Part shown: positions 27,388 to 34,470 of the stretch, in pieces
How positions within the stretch are numbered: the stretch's first letter is position 1
How the letters are laid out: every line of letters begins with the position of its first letter
NCBI RefSeq assembly: GCF_003253115.1
Contig: NZ_QEQF01000006.1
Coordinates: 1-64,000 of the forward strand
Direction: 5' to 3'
DNA: 64,000 nucleotides
Source: Haemophilus_A paraphrohaemolyticus_A
Lineage (GTDB): Bacteria > Pseudomonadota > Gammaproteobacteria > Enterobacterales > Pasteurellaceae
Made by a program: the position numbers and the translations under genes
Notes under the pieces: model-generated
Seen by the model: only the letters and a program-made list of their open reading frames with translations
Databases searched by the model: none
What the model was told of the DNA's origin: nothing

Positions 27388-27909
27388 ATGACAACGATTG
27401 TATGTGTTCGTAAAGATGGCAAAGTGGCGATCGGTGGTGATGGTCAGGCAACATTAGGCAACTGTGTAGAAAAAGGCACTGTACGTAAAGTTCGCCGTTT
27501 ATACAAAGATAAAGTCGTCACGGGCTTTGCAGGTTCAACCGCTGATGCATTTATTTTGCGTGATTTGTTTGAGAAAAAATTAGAACTGCACCAAGGGCAT
27601 TTAGTGAAATCTGCCGTTGAATTGGCAAAAGAGTGGCGCACTGAACGTTCTCTTCGCAAATTAGAAGCGATGATGATTGTGGCAAATGAAAGTGAATTTT
27701 TGCTCGTGTCAGGCTCTGGTGATGTGATTGAGCCAGAATTTGATGTATTAGCTATCGGTTCTGGCGGTAACTATGCCAAATCGGCAGCATTAGCCTTATT
27801 AAGAACAGAAAATAATCTGACTGCGAAAGAAATTGTGGCAGAAGCACTGAAAATTGCGGGCGATATTGATATTTACTCAAATCACAATCACGTTATCGAA
27901 GAAGTGTAA
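27388..27909 (+). CDS. hslV: ATP-dependent protease peptidase subunit HslV
   Basis: Proteasome-like threonine protease of 173 residues. The initiating Met is removed to expose the catalytic Thr (MTTIVCVRKDGKVAIGGDGQ). It assembles as two hexameric rings and degrades proteins fed by HslU. GFAGSTADAF and AIGSGGNYAKSAA are family motifs. AAGGA precedes the ATG. hslU follows after 145 bp, with the gap filled by a MITE-like element, so the two genes are probably still co-transcribed. Confidence 0.97.
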   Translation: MTTIVCVRKDGKVAIGGDGQATLGNCVEKGTVRKVRRLYKDKVVTGFAGSTADAFILRDLFEKKLELHQGHLVKSAVELAKEWRTERSLRKLEAMMIVANESEFLLVSGSGDVIEPEFDVLAIGSGGNYAKSAALALLRTENNLTAKEIVAEALKIAGDIDIYSNHNHVIEEV

Positions 27910-27914
27910 AAAAG

Positions 27915-28035
27915 TCCCCCTCTTTAGAAAAGAGGGGTTAGAGGAGATTTGAAACGATCTTCCCTTTACAAATATTAGCGAAAAAATCACCGCTTGTAAC
28001 AAATCTTCCCCAGCCCCTCATAAGTAAATAGGGGC
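27915..28035. mobile_element. MITE-like palindromic intergenic element, copy 2
   Basis: About 121 bp between hslV and hslU. The left end CCCCTCTTTagaaAAGAGGGG forms a hairpin, followed by TTAGAGGAGATTTGA, identical to copy 1 (23731-23847). The right end has CAAATCTTCCCCAGCCCCTC and then a small hairpin. The centre differs from copy 1 and contains a perfect uptake signal at 27989-27997. It fills an intra-operon gap and has no gene. Confidence 0.7.
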
Positions 28036-28054
28036 GTTTTTCAAGGAATAAATT

Positions 28055-29377
28055 ATGTCAATGACCCCTCGTGAAATCGTCTCTGAATTAGACGCACATA
28101 TCATCGGACAAACAGAAGCTAAACGTGCAGTGGCAATCGCATTGCGTAATCGCTGGCGCCGTATGCAGTTGCCAGAAGAGCTTCGCCAAGAAGTGACCCC
28201 CAAAAATATTTTAATGATTGGCCCAACTGGCGTGGGTAAAACCGAAATTGCTCGCCGTTTAGCAAAATTAGCCAATGCCCCATTTATCAAAGTTGAAGCC
28301 ACAAAATTCACAGAAGTTGGCTATGTGGGTAAAGAAGTGGAGTCGATTATTAAAGACTTAACTGATGTGGCGGTCAAATTAGTGAAATCGCAAGCAGTAG
28401 AGAAAAACCGTATGCGTGCGCAAGATGCGGCAGAAGATCGCATTTTAGACGTGCTGTTACCGCCAGCGAAAGATCAGTGGGGTAACGTGCAAGAATCTGA
28501 TAACACTTCAACTCGCCAAATTTTCCGTAAAAAATTACGTGAAGGTCAGCTTGATGATAAAGAGATCGAAATTGATGTAGCGGCCCAAGTGAGCGTAGAA
28601 ATCATGACGCCGCCGGGCATGGAAGATATGACTTCTCAGCTGCAATCTCTATTTGAAGGGATGTCGCCAAACAAAACAAAAAAACGCAAAATGAAAATTA
28701 AAGATGCGTTAAAAGTGATGTTAGATGAAGAAGCGGCAAAATTAGTTAATCCTGAAGAGTTGAAACAACAAGCGATTGAAGCAGTTGAGCAACATGGTAT
28801 CGTATTTATTGATGAGATCGATAAAATCTGTAAAAAAGGCGAACATTCAGGTGGTGATGTCTCTCGTGAAGGGGTTCAACGCGATTTACTGCCAATTATC
28901 GAAGGCTCAACAGTAAATACCAAGCACGGCATGGTGAAAACCGACCATATTCTCTTTATCTGCTCAGGCGCATTCCAAGTGGCTCGCCCATCAGATTTAT
29001 TGCCAGAATTACAAGGTCGTCTACCAATTCGTGTAGAACTCAAATCGCTTACTAAAGATGACTTTGAGCGCATTTTAACTGAGCCAAATGCTTCACTGAC
29101 TCTCCAATATCGCGAGCTAATGAAAACCGAAGGGGTAGAAGTGGAATTTACCCAAGATGGCATTAGCAAAATTGCTGAATCCGCTTTCCGTGTGAATGAA
29201 AAAACCGAAAATATCGGTGCCCGCCGTTTACACACGGTATTAGAACGCTTAATGGACGGTATTTCATTTGATGCAAATGAACGCTCAGGTGAGAAAATTG
29301 TGATTGATGAAAATTATGTTTCCGAAGCGTTGAATGACGTGGTGGAAAATGAGGATTTGAGTCGGTTTATTCTCTAA
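28055..29377 (+). CDS. hslU: ATP-dependent protease ATPase subunit HslU
   Basis: AAA+ unfoldase of 440 residues, partner of HslV. Walker A GPTGVGKTEIARRLA is near residue 57 and Walker B IVFIDEIDKI near 249. The intermediate I-domain lies in between (the stretch ending KTKKRKMKIKDALKVML). Sensor motifs follow, with GARRLHTVLERLMD near the C-terminus, and the protein ends in the conserved SRFIL tail that activates HslV. The start ATG at 28055 follows AAGGAATAA. A strong terminator closes the operon. Confidence 0.97.
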   Translation: MSMTPREIVSELDAHIIGQTEAKRAVAIALRNRWRRMQLPEELRQEVTPKNILMIGPTGVGKTEIARRLAKLANAPFIKVEATKFTEVGYVGKEVESIIKDLTDVAVKLVKSQAVEKNRMRAQDAAEDRILDVLLPPAKDQWGNVQESDNTSTRQIFRKKLREGQLDDKEIEIDVAAQVSVEIMTPPGMEDMTSQLQSLFEGMSPNKTKKRKMKIKDALKVMLDEEAAKLVNPEELKQQAIEAVEQHGIVFIDEIDKICKKGEHSGGDVSREGVQRDLLPIIEGSTVNTKHGMVKTDHILFICSGAFQVARPSDLLPELQGRLPIRVELKSLTKDDFERILTEPNASLTLQYRELMKTEGVEVEFTQDGISKIAESAFRVNEKTENIGARRLHTVLERLMDGISFDANERSGEKIVIDENYVSEALNDVVENEDLSRFIL

Positions 29378-29389
29378 TAATATAGGGAA

Positions 29390-29428
29390 AGCCACTATGG
29401 GTTATAAAGCCCATAGTGGCTTTTCTTT
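29390..29428 (+). terminator. terminator of hslVU
   Basis: A 12-bp perfect stem, AGCCACTATGGG (29390-29401)/CCCATAGTGGCT (29410-29421), followed by TTTTCTTTTTT. Confidence 0.95.
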
Positions 29429-29441
29429 TTTGGAAATTCAT

Positions 29442-29600
29442 ATGAAATTATTTTTAATTAGCCTAATCCCGAAAATAGTGAAGCCAAAGATGAAAAAGAA
29501 AGGCATTAAAATCCCAGAAACCACAGATTTTTCACCTGAAGCGTTTAAAAAGAATAGAAAACGAGATGGTTATCTTTTAAAGCAAATGTCCGTTAAATAA
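29442..29600 (+). CDS. small basic hypothetical protein
   Basis: Possible 52-residue product starting MKLFLISLIPKIVKPKMKK, very basic, with a hydrophobic start. The ATG at 29442 has GGAAATT seven bases upstream. It sits just after the hslVU terminator and its end overlaps the end of the ATPase remnant on the other strand. I recognise no family. Length and composition make it plausible, but it could be spurious. Confidence 0.35.
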   Translation: MKLFLISLIPKIVKPKMKKKGIKIPETTDFSPEAFKKNRKRDGYLLKQMSVK

Positions 29601-29995
29601 ATTTGATAATACTCCACTTAATTTTTTCAACGGCTCATCTAAACGCAGCTGAACCGATAAACGGAAAATCGTCTGCTCAGCAGCATTCAATGATAATAAT
29701 TGGGTCAGCGTATCAATATTTTGTTGAATAATTGGATTCTCGTTTACGCAGAGAGCGGTCAATTTGGGCAACGTTTTATTTCGCGCTTGTAATAATTTTT
29801 TACTTTCGCACAAAAATCATCGCTATTCTCCATTTCACTCGGTAAACCTAAGGCTTCCGCAATATTGTCATATCGCCAATTATTCTCACGAAAAACCTCT
29901 GAAAATCCTCGATATTCCAATAAAAGTTGCAACATTAATTTTTTCGGTATACGGGGAAACTGATGGGGGGTTAAGTTTGAATTTAGATATAATCA
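29577..29995 (-). pseudogene. remnant of an ATPase-like gene (frameshifted, 3' end lost)
   Basis: Two frames join into one continuous sequence. The upstream part contains LTPHQFPRIPKKLMLQLLLE and the following residues to GLPSEMENSDDFCAK. After a frameshift near 29810 it continues as KTLPKLTALCVNENPIIQQN and ends at SNLFNGHLL. The text resembles the N-terminal part of large ATP-binding proteins seen in Pasteurellaceae; this is recalled similarity and not certain. No start codon is left in the first part and the rest of the gene is missing. It still has the shared island promoter palindrome about 60 bp upstream (30038-30069). Confidence 0.6.
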
Positions 29996-30004
29996 TCACT
30001 CCAA

Positions 30005-30037
30005 TAAAAAATGCTCAAACCTAATAGGCTTGAGCAT
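30005..30037 (-). terminator. hairpin terminator after the DUF1643 operon
   Basis: ATGCTCAA (30011-30018)/TTGAGCAT (30030-30037) with inner CCTAATAGG. On the minus strand it runs into TTTTTTATTGG. It lies about 100 bp beyond the DUF1643 gene and immediately abuts the -10-like box of the next unit. Confidence 0.7.
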
Positions 30038-30069
30038 AGTTTAAGAAGTAGAGCGACAGATTGTGTCGT
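30038..30069 (-). promoter_or_regulatory. island promoter palindrome, copy A
   Basis: On the minus strand, the palindrome with arms GCGACA (30053-30058) and TGTCGT (30064-30069), written on the plus strand with spacer GATTG, lies 9 bp upstream of a -10-like TAAACT (30038-30043). This is the same geometry as copies B and C. It faces the decayed ATPase gene. The -10 is the weakest of the three. Confidence 0.55.
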
Positions 30070-30138
30070 CTAGATTAAATGTAACGTTTTAACTTTGCCT
30101 TCATTGTCTTATTCTTCAATAATAATCAAAGAAGACAT

Positions 30139-30660
30139 CTATAACGTTTTTAGATAATCATCCATATCTATTGGTGTAAATGCTTGATATGAGACATATA
30201 ATGGATGTCTAGGCTGACCTCTTTTAGTTAATGTCCCCACTTGAAACCAATTAGGATTACAACTCTCCAGTTTTTTATAAATCATTTTAATACTGTCTAG
30301 TAAATAAGCACGAGAAAAAATATTATTTCCCCATGCCAATAAGATATTAGCCTTCTTTTCTTTTTTTATTAACTCATAAATAATAGAAAGATTTTCCTCC
30401 AGTATTTTTTTATCAGCCTCATCAGGTAAATCATCTGGATACGTATCTCGTTTAGGATATAAATTTAGCATAATAAAGCTAGTGTAGCCGTTATACTCAG
30501 CTAATCCCATTACCTTTCTAATTGTATTATCAGGTGTTTTATCACATGCAGTACTTGGATTTAACCCAATTACAAAAAGTGTTTTTTCTGACTGAGAACC
30601 TAACGCATAACGATAATTATTTTCTGCATCAGTAAGATAAACATCAATAAGATATTCCAT
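30139..30660 (-). CDS. DUF1643 domain protein
   Basis: A 173-residue protein of the DUF1643 family, biochemical function unknown. It shows the family's hallmarks: NYRYALG near the start, LFVIGLNPSTACDKTPDNTIRKVMGLAEYNGY, FIMLNLYPKRDTYP, ILLAWGNN and GQPRHPLYV near the end. The upstream ATG at 30672 lacks a ribosome binding site. The ATG at 30660 has GGAG six bases before it, so I use it. It is the last gene of the FtsK-gamma/Sir2/PP2C/DUF1643 operon, 36 bp after the phosphatase gene. Confidence 0.85.
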   Translation of the reverse strand: MEYLIDVYLTDAENNYRYALGSQSEKTLFVIGLNPSTACDKTPDNTIRKVMGLAEYNGYTSFIMLNLYPKRDTYPDDLPDEADKKILEENLSIIYELIKKEKKANILLAWGNNIFSRAYLLDSIKMIYKKLESCNPNWFQVGTLTKRGQPRHPLYVSYQAFTPIDMDDYLKTL

Positions 30661-30696
30661 AACATACTCCATTAATTAACTTATTTTGATTAATAA

Positions 30697-31449
30697 TTAT
30701 ACTCTACAAATCATCACCGACAAATCATCATAAACCTCTTTTTTTGCAACTAATTTACGACACACCGTCAATCTTGATTTATCATTATCATATTGTTTCC
30801 AAATTTTTTCTCTTACTTCAGCAGAAAGTCCATCTGTTAATCCATCAGAACACAGTAATAAACTTTCCCCTTGTTGAATTTCAATTTCTTGATAAAAAAT
30901 TTTATCTTGAAATTCGGAATAATCGGCGACTAAACAAGAAGAAACACCACCATAAATCGTGGCAAAATCTTCTTCTTTTTTATCGGGGAAATCAGCCAAT
31001 AATTCAGAAAGAATAGAATGATCTTGGGTAATTTGCTGCCATTTACCTTGGGCATCAATTAAATAAGCTCGGCTATCCCCTACGCTGAGAATTTTGGCTT
31101 TACAGGTTATTTGGTCAATCTCAGCAGCCACAAACGTGGTCGCCGAACCAAAATAATCCTCTGCCAATTCTGCTGATAAACTGGATTGTAAATCGTAGAT
31201 CGTTTGACGATTTATGCTTTCCATTTTGCTTAATAATTGCATTGCCAATTTGCTCGCTTTTTCCGAACGATTGCTATTGGAAATACCGTCTGCCACGCCC
31301 ACAATAAAGTGAGGTCGGTTTTCAAGGCGTTTTTCAGCCGTTTTGAGTTTATATTGAAACACCGCCTCGCCATTAAAAAGGGCATCTTGGTTGTGTCGCT
31401 TGTTGCTGCCAATTTGTTGGCAGAAGGTAATTTCGCAAAAATTTTCCAT
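30697..31449 (-). CDS. PP2C-type serine/threonine protein phosphatase
   Basis: A 250-residue cytoplasmic PP2C (PPM) phosphatase with no membrane segment. Metal and phosphate motifs are in order: RHNQDAL (residues 18-24), GVADGIS (51-57), VGDSRAYLID in the middle, LLLCSDGLTDGL and the terminal DDLSVMICR. All acidic metal ligands expected for the fold appear present, so it should be active. Its ATG overlaps the stop of the sirtuin gene (ATGA), which implies translational coupling. Free PP2Cs beside sirtuins suggest a signalling or modification-removal role; the substrate is unknown. Confidence 0.92.
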   Translation of the reverse strand: MENFCEITFCQQIGSNKRHNQDALFNGEAVFQYKLKTAEKRLENRPHFIVGVADGISNSNRSEKASKLAMQLLSKMESINRQTIYDLQSSLSAELAEDYFGSATTFVAAEIDQITCKAKILSVGDSRAYLIDAQGKWQQITQDHSILSELLADFPDKKEEDFATIYGGVSSCLVADYSEFQDKIFYQEIEIQQGESLLLCSDGLTDGLSAEVREKIWKQYDNDKSRLTVCRKLVAKKEVYDDLSVMICRV

Positions 31450-32294
31450 TATTCAACCGCTTGTTGAGAAGTATTTAGAAGGCTATCAATCGCTTTTAAC
31501 GCATCTAACGCTTTCATTTCGAGACTTAAAAAGTGCATTTTCGGCACGCCTGCATCTTGTGGGTTAATACGAATAAATCCACCTTTTTTTGCTTTCGCCG
31601 TACGTTCAGAAAATCGACGCACAGTTGGAATGGCTTTCCCGGCTCCCAGTTCGATGACGACGAGATTTTGCACTTCTTTTAACCACGATTCTAACCGCAC
31701 TTTTTTAAAATCCTGATATTGGCTTGCATAACTCCAATCATTAAACATTAATACATTTTGACGAGCAAAGCCCCCACAATAAGGACAATGTGGTTTTTCA
31801 CTGGTTAAACATAAGTTTTCATTATCCACTACAGGTTGAAAACTTGATGCAGACCAACTTAATCCTCGACAATTATTGATACACTGAAGACGCTCCAAAG
31901 TACCGTGTACTTCATAAACATGGCTATCATCAAAACCAGCCTTTTGAAAATGCCCATCAACATTACTGGTAAAAACAAAATATCCATGAGATTTATCTCC
32001 TGCCCAGCGTTTTAAAATCTGATACCCTTCGTGAGGAATAGTATTTCGGTATTGAACTAATCGATGTCCATAAAACCAATAGGCAAGTTCCTGATTATGC
32101 TTATAAGCTAGTGGTGTCGCGATGTCTTCAAAAGATATATTATGTTCTTTAAACATAGGATAAGCATTCCAAAATCCGCCAACACTGCGGAAATCGGGAA
32201 GCCCAGAATCTACGCTCATACCCGCACCAGCTGTAATTAAAATGCCATCCGCTTTGCGGATAAGCTCCACTGCATAATTCAAATCATTTTTCAT
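31449..32294 (-). CDS. Sir2-family NAD-dependent protein (zinc-binding)
   Basis: A 281-residue sirtuin. The NAD motif GAGMSVDSGLPDFR is at residues 23-36, TSNVDGHFQKAG at 109-120 and the catalytic His at 130 (VHG). A zinc ribbon uses Cys138, Cys142, Cys170 and Cys173. The usual TQN(I/V)D motif reads TSNVD, so Gln is Ser. The C-terminal VVIELGAGKAIPTVR replaces the common GTSL motif of deacetylases. These changes place it outside the CobB type. It may act on ADP-ribose conjugates or another acyl group; this is inference. It is translationally coupled both to the gene before it (4-bp overlap) and to the phosphatase after it. Confidence 0.9.
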   Translation of the reverse strand: MKNDLNYAVELIRKADGILITAGAGMSVDSGLPDFRSVGGFWNAYPMFKEHNISFEDIATPLAYKHNQELAYWFYGHRLVQYRNTIPHEGYQILKRWAGDKSHGYFVFTSNVDGHFQKAGFDDSHVYEVHGTLERLQCINNCRGLSWSASSFQPVVDNENLCLTSEKPHCPYCGGFARQNVLMFNDWSYASQYQDFKKVRLESWLKEVQNLVVIELGAGKAIPTVRRFSERTAKAKKGGFIRINPQDAGVPKMHFLSLEMKALDALKAIDSLLNTSQQAVE

Positions 32295-32491
32295 AATACT
32301 TTTCTCTGTCCATTTTTCATTGATGAAATAATACCCGCTTGTTCCAACTGTTCTAAAATTTGCCCAGCTCGATTAAAACCTAACATAAATCTACGTTGAA
32401 TCATCGAGCAAGATGCAACTTTTTGTTGTTGCACAAATTTTTTTACATCCTCAAAAAGTGGATCTCTTGCCATAATTACTTTCATTGCCAT
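32291..32491 (-). CDS. free-standing FtsK-gamma winged-helix protein
   Basis: A 66-residue protein consisting almost wholly of the gamma domain normally found at the C-terminus of FtsK/SpoIIIE translocases. DPLFEDVKKFVQQQKVASCS, the recognition-helix region MIQRRFMLGFNRAGQILEQLE, and AGIISSMKNGQRKVL align along the family. In FtsK this winged helix reads KOPS sequences. Here there is no translocase motor. It heads the operon and is the only DNA-binding protein in it, so an autoregulatory role at the palindrome upstream is possible (inference). Its start is weakly marked; MAMKV begins with the first ATG. Confidence 0.85.
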   Translation of the reverse strand: MAMKVIMARDPLFEDVKKFVQQQKVASCSMIQRRFMLGFNRAGQILEQLEQAGIISSMKNGQRKVL

Positions 32492-32562
32492 TATTTGCTC
32501 CTTTTTCTTAATTAAAGGCTTTATAAATATGTAAGAAGTAAAGAATTTCTCTTTATGGAGAG

Positions 32563-32594
32563 ATTATATGAAAGGAAGCGACAACTTGTGTCGT
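32563..32594 (-). promoter_or_regulatory. island promoter palindrome, copy B
   Basis: The arms GCGACA (32578-32583) and TGTCGT (32589-32594), spacer ACTTG, lie 9 bp upstream, on the minus strand, of a perfect -10 TATAAT (32563-32568). The palindrome covers the -35 position. It drives the FtsK-gamma/Sir2/PP2C/DUF1643 operon with a leader of about 65 nt. Confidence 0.75.
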
Positions 32595-32652
32595 TTGCGA
32601 ATGTTGAAAGCGGTTATTTTTAGAAGATTTTTTGCAAATAAGGTTATCTGTA

Positions 32653-32682
32653 TTGCAATATTCATATTTATCTGTTTATATA
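32653..32682 (+). promoter_or_regulatory. likely promoter of the RhuM-Fic gene
   Basis: -35 TTGCAA (32653-32658), 18-bp spacer, -10 TATATA (32677-32682), 21 bp before the start codon, with AAGGAAA as ribosome binding site. Confidence 0.5.
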
Positions 32683-32703
32683 TAACTTATTAAGGAAAAT
32701 AAT

Positions 32704-33696
32704 ATGAATAACCAAAACCCGATTGAAATTTACCAAGCTCAAGATGGCACAACGCAAGTAGAAGTAAGATTTGAAAATGACACCGTTTGGCTAAGTTTAC
32801 AGCAAATGGCTGATTTATTTGGGCGAGATAAGTCAGTTATTTCACGTCACTTACGCAATATCTATACTGATGGTGAGTTAAATAGAGAAGCAACTGTTGC
32901 AAAAAATGCAACAGTTCAAATTGAAGGCAAAAGACAAATTAATCGAACAATCGAATACTATAATCTTGATGTAATTATATCTGTCGGTTATAGAGTTAAT
33001 TCTATTTTAGGTACTAAATTTAGAATTTGGGCAACTGCACGTTTAAAAAAATATCTGACTCAAGGCTATGCCATTAACCAAAAACGTTTACAGCAAAATG
33101 CTCACGGATTAGAACAAGCACTTGCGCTTATTCAAAAAACGGCAAATTCAGCGGAATTAACACTAGAAAGTGGTCGTGGATTAGTGGATATTGTCAGCCG
33201 TTATACGCATACGTTTTTATGGCTACAACAATATGATGAAGGTTTACTTGCCGAACCACAAACACAGCAAGGCGGTACATTACCGACTTATACTGAGGCT
33301 TGTTCTGCACTAGCAGAGTTAAAATCACAGCTGATGGCAAAAGGTGAAGCAAGTGATCTATTTGGACGTGAACGAGATAACGGCTTATCTGCGATTTTAG
33401 GCAATTTAGATCAAAGTGTATTTGGTGAACCTGCTTATCCAAGCATTGAAGCAAAAGCAGCGCATTTACTTTATTTTGTCGTCAAGAATCATCCTTTTTC
33501 AGATGGTAATAAACGTAGCGGTGCATTTTTATTTGTGGATTTCTTACATAGAAATGGACGTTTGTTTGATCATAATGGGCATCCGGTTATCAATGATACT
33601 GGGCTTGCAGCACTCACTTTATTAGTTGCAGAATCTGATCCGAAACAAAAAGAAACGCTTATTAGGCTTATTATGCATATGCTTAAACATAAGTAA
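32704..33696 (+). CDS. RhuM-type DNA-binding / Fic-Doc fusion protein
   Basis: A 330-residue two-part protein. Residues 1 to about 130 match virulence protein RhuM (WLSLQQMADLFGRDKSVISRHLRNIYTDGEL, YYNLDVIISVGYRV, FRIWATARLKKYLTQGYAIN). The C-terminal part is a Fic/Doc domain with an intact HPFSDGNKRSG motif at residues 263-273, the signature for AMP or phosphate transfer. Fic proteins modify hydroxyl side chains of target proteins; Doc relatives act as toxins. No inhibitory-helix antitoxin gene is adjacent. It has its own promoter and terminator and is divergent from the sirtuin operon. Confidence 0.9.
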   Translation: MNNQNPIEIYQAQDGTTQVEVRFENDTVWLSLQQMADLFGRDKSVISRHLRNIYTDGELNREATVAKNATVQIEGKRQINRTIEYYNLDVIISVGYRVNSILGTKFRIWATARLKKYLTQGYAINQKRLQQNAHGLEQALALIQKTANSAELTLESGRGLVDIVSRYTHTFLWLQQYDEGLLAEPQTQQGGTLPTYTEACSALAELKSQLMAKGEASDLFGRERDNGLSAILGNLDQSVFGEPAYPSIEAKAAHLLYFVVKNHPFSDGNKRSGAFLFVDFLHRNGRLFDHNGHPVINDTGLAALTLLVAESDPKQKETLIRLIMHMLKHK

Positions 33697-33709
33697 GATA
33701 AGTAATGAT

Positions 33710-33737
33710 AAATAGCGACCAAAGTCGCTATTTGTTT
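33710..33737 (+). terminator. terminator of the RhuM-Fic gene
   Basis: AAATAGCGAC (33710-33719)/GTCGCTATTT (33724-33733) with loop CAAA, then GTTT. Its symmetry may also serve the converging sirtuin gene. Confidence 0.8.
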
Positions 33738-33756
33738 AAAAAGTGCGGTTGTTTTT

Positions 33757-34467
33757 CTATGGTTTTTTAATTTTCTCCAATAACTCAGCTACTACTTTCG
33801 GAACACCCTCACCCGCTTTTTCTTTTATTGCAATCACTTTCTTGCGAACAAATCCTGTATTAGGATTAGGATCGATCAAATAGAGAAGTGAACCATATGG
33901 AGCAAGATTTACCAATCCATTAGCTGGATAAACCTGTAATGACGTGCCAATAACAATCACAATATCTGCCTTTTTCACTAACTTTTCTGCTTTAGGAAAC
34001 ATGGGTACATTTTCCCCAAAAAAGACTATATGTGGGCGCATTGGATGACCGTGATTATCCTTATCCTCTAACAGTTGATCACCCAAACATGGAACAATGT
34101 AATCGGTATTAAAACTACTGCGAGCTTTGTTCAGTTCACCATGTAAATGGAGTACGTTAGTACTTCCCGCTCGCTCATGTAAATCATCCACATTTTGAGT
34201 GATTATATGAACTTCATAAAACGTTTCCAATTCAACTAAAGCCAAGTGTGCTGCATTAGGCTCTGCAGCTTGAGCATTACGACGTCGTTCATTATAAAAC
34301 GCCAATACTTTTGCTCGGTTTTTCTTTAAGGCTTCAGGCGTGCAGACTTCTTCTACTTTATGCCCTGCCCACAAGCCATCTTCCGCTCTAAAAGTTGGAA
34401 TACCACTTTCGGCACTTATGCCAGCACCCGTTAATACCACGCAAATTGGTTTCTTTTTCGCCGTCAT
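33757..34467 (-). CDS. class III-like sirtuin lacking the zinc ribbon
   Basis: A 236-residue NAD-dependent deacylase candidate. GAGISAESGIPTFR is at residues 14-27, TQNVDDLHERAG at 90-101, the catalytic His at 109 (HLHG) and GTSLQVYPANGL near 195. Tyr58 and Arg61 in AFYNER fit the Tyr-x-x-Arg signature of CobB/SIRT5-type enzymes that prefer succinyl and related acyl lysines. The four zinc cysteines are missing; only one Cys lies in that region. It differs from the other sirtuin in the island, so they are not duplicates. It starts 3 bp after the nucleotidase-like gene. Confidence 0.9.
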   Translation of the reverse strand: MTAKKKPICVVLTGAGISAESGIPTFRAEDGLWAGHKVEEVCTPEALKKNRAKVLAFYNERRRNAQAAEPNAAHLALVELETFYEVHIITQNVDDLHERAGSTNVLHLHGELNKARSSFNTDYIVPCLGDQLLEDKDNHGHPMRPHIVFFGENVPMFPKAEKLVKKADIVIVIGTSLQVYPANGLVNLAPYGSLLYLIDPNPNTGFVRKKVIAIKEKAGEGVPKVVAELLEKIKKP

Positions 34468-34470
34468 TTT

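Noticed and set aside
29764..30024. Plus-strand 86-codon frame in the island
   Set aside because: It is antisense to the ATPase remnant and runs through the terminator hairpin; the minus-strand reading explains the sequence better.
33739..33748. H. influenzae-type uptake signal AAGTGCGGT
   Set aside because: I noticed only this one perfect copy, against at least 15 of ACAAGCGGT; it is most likely chance or a relic, not the active signal here.
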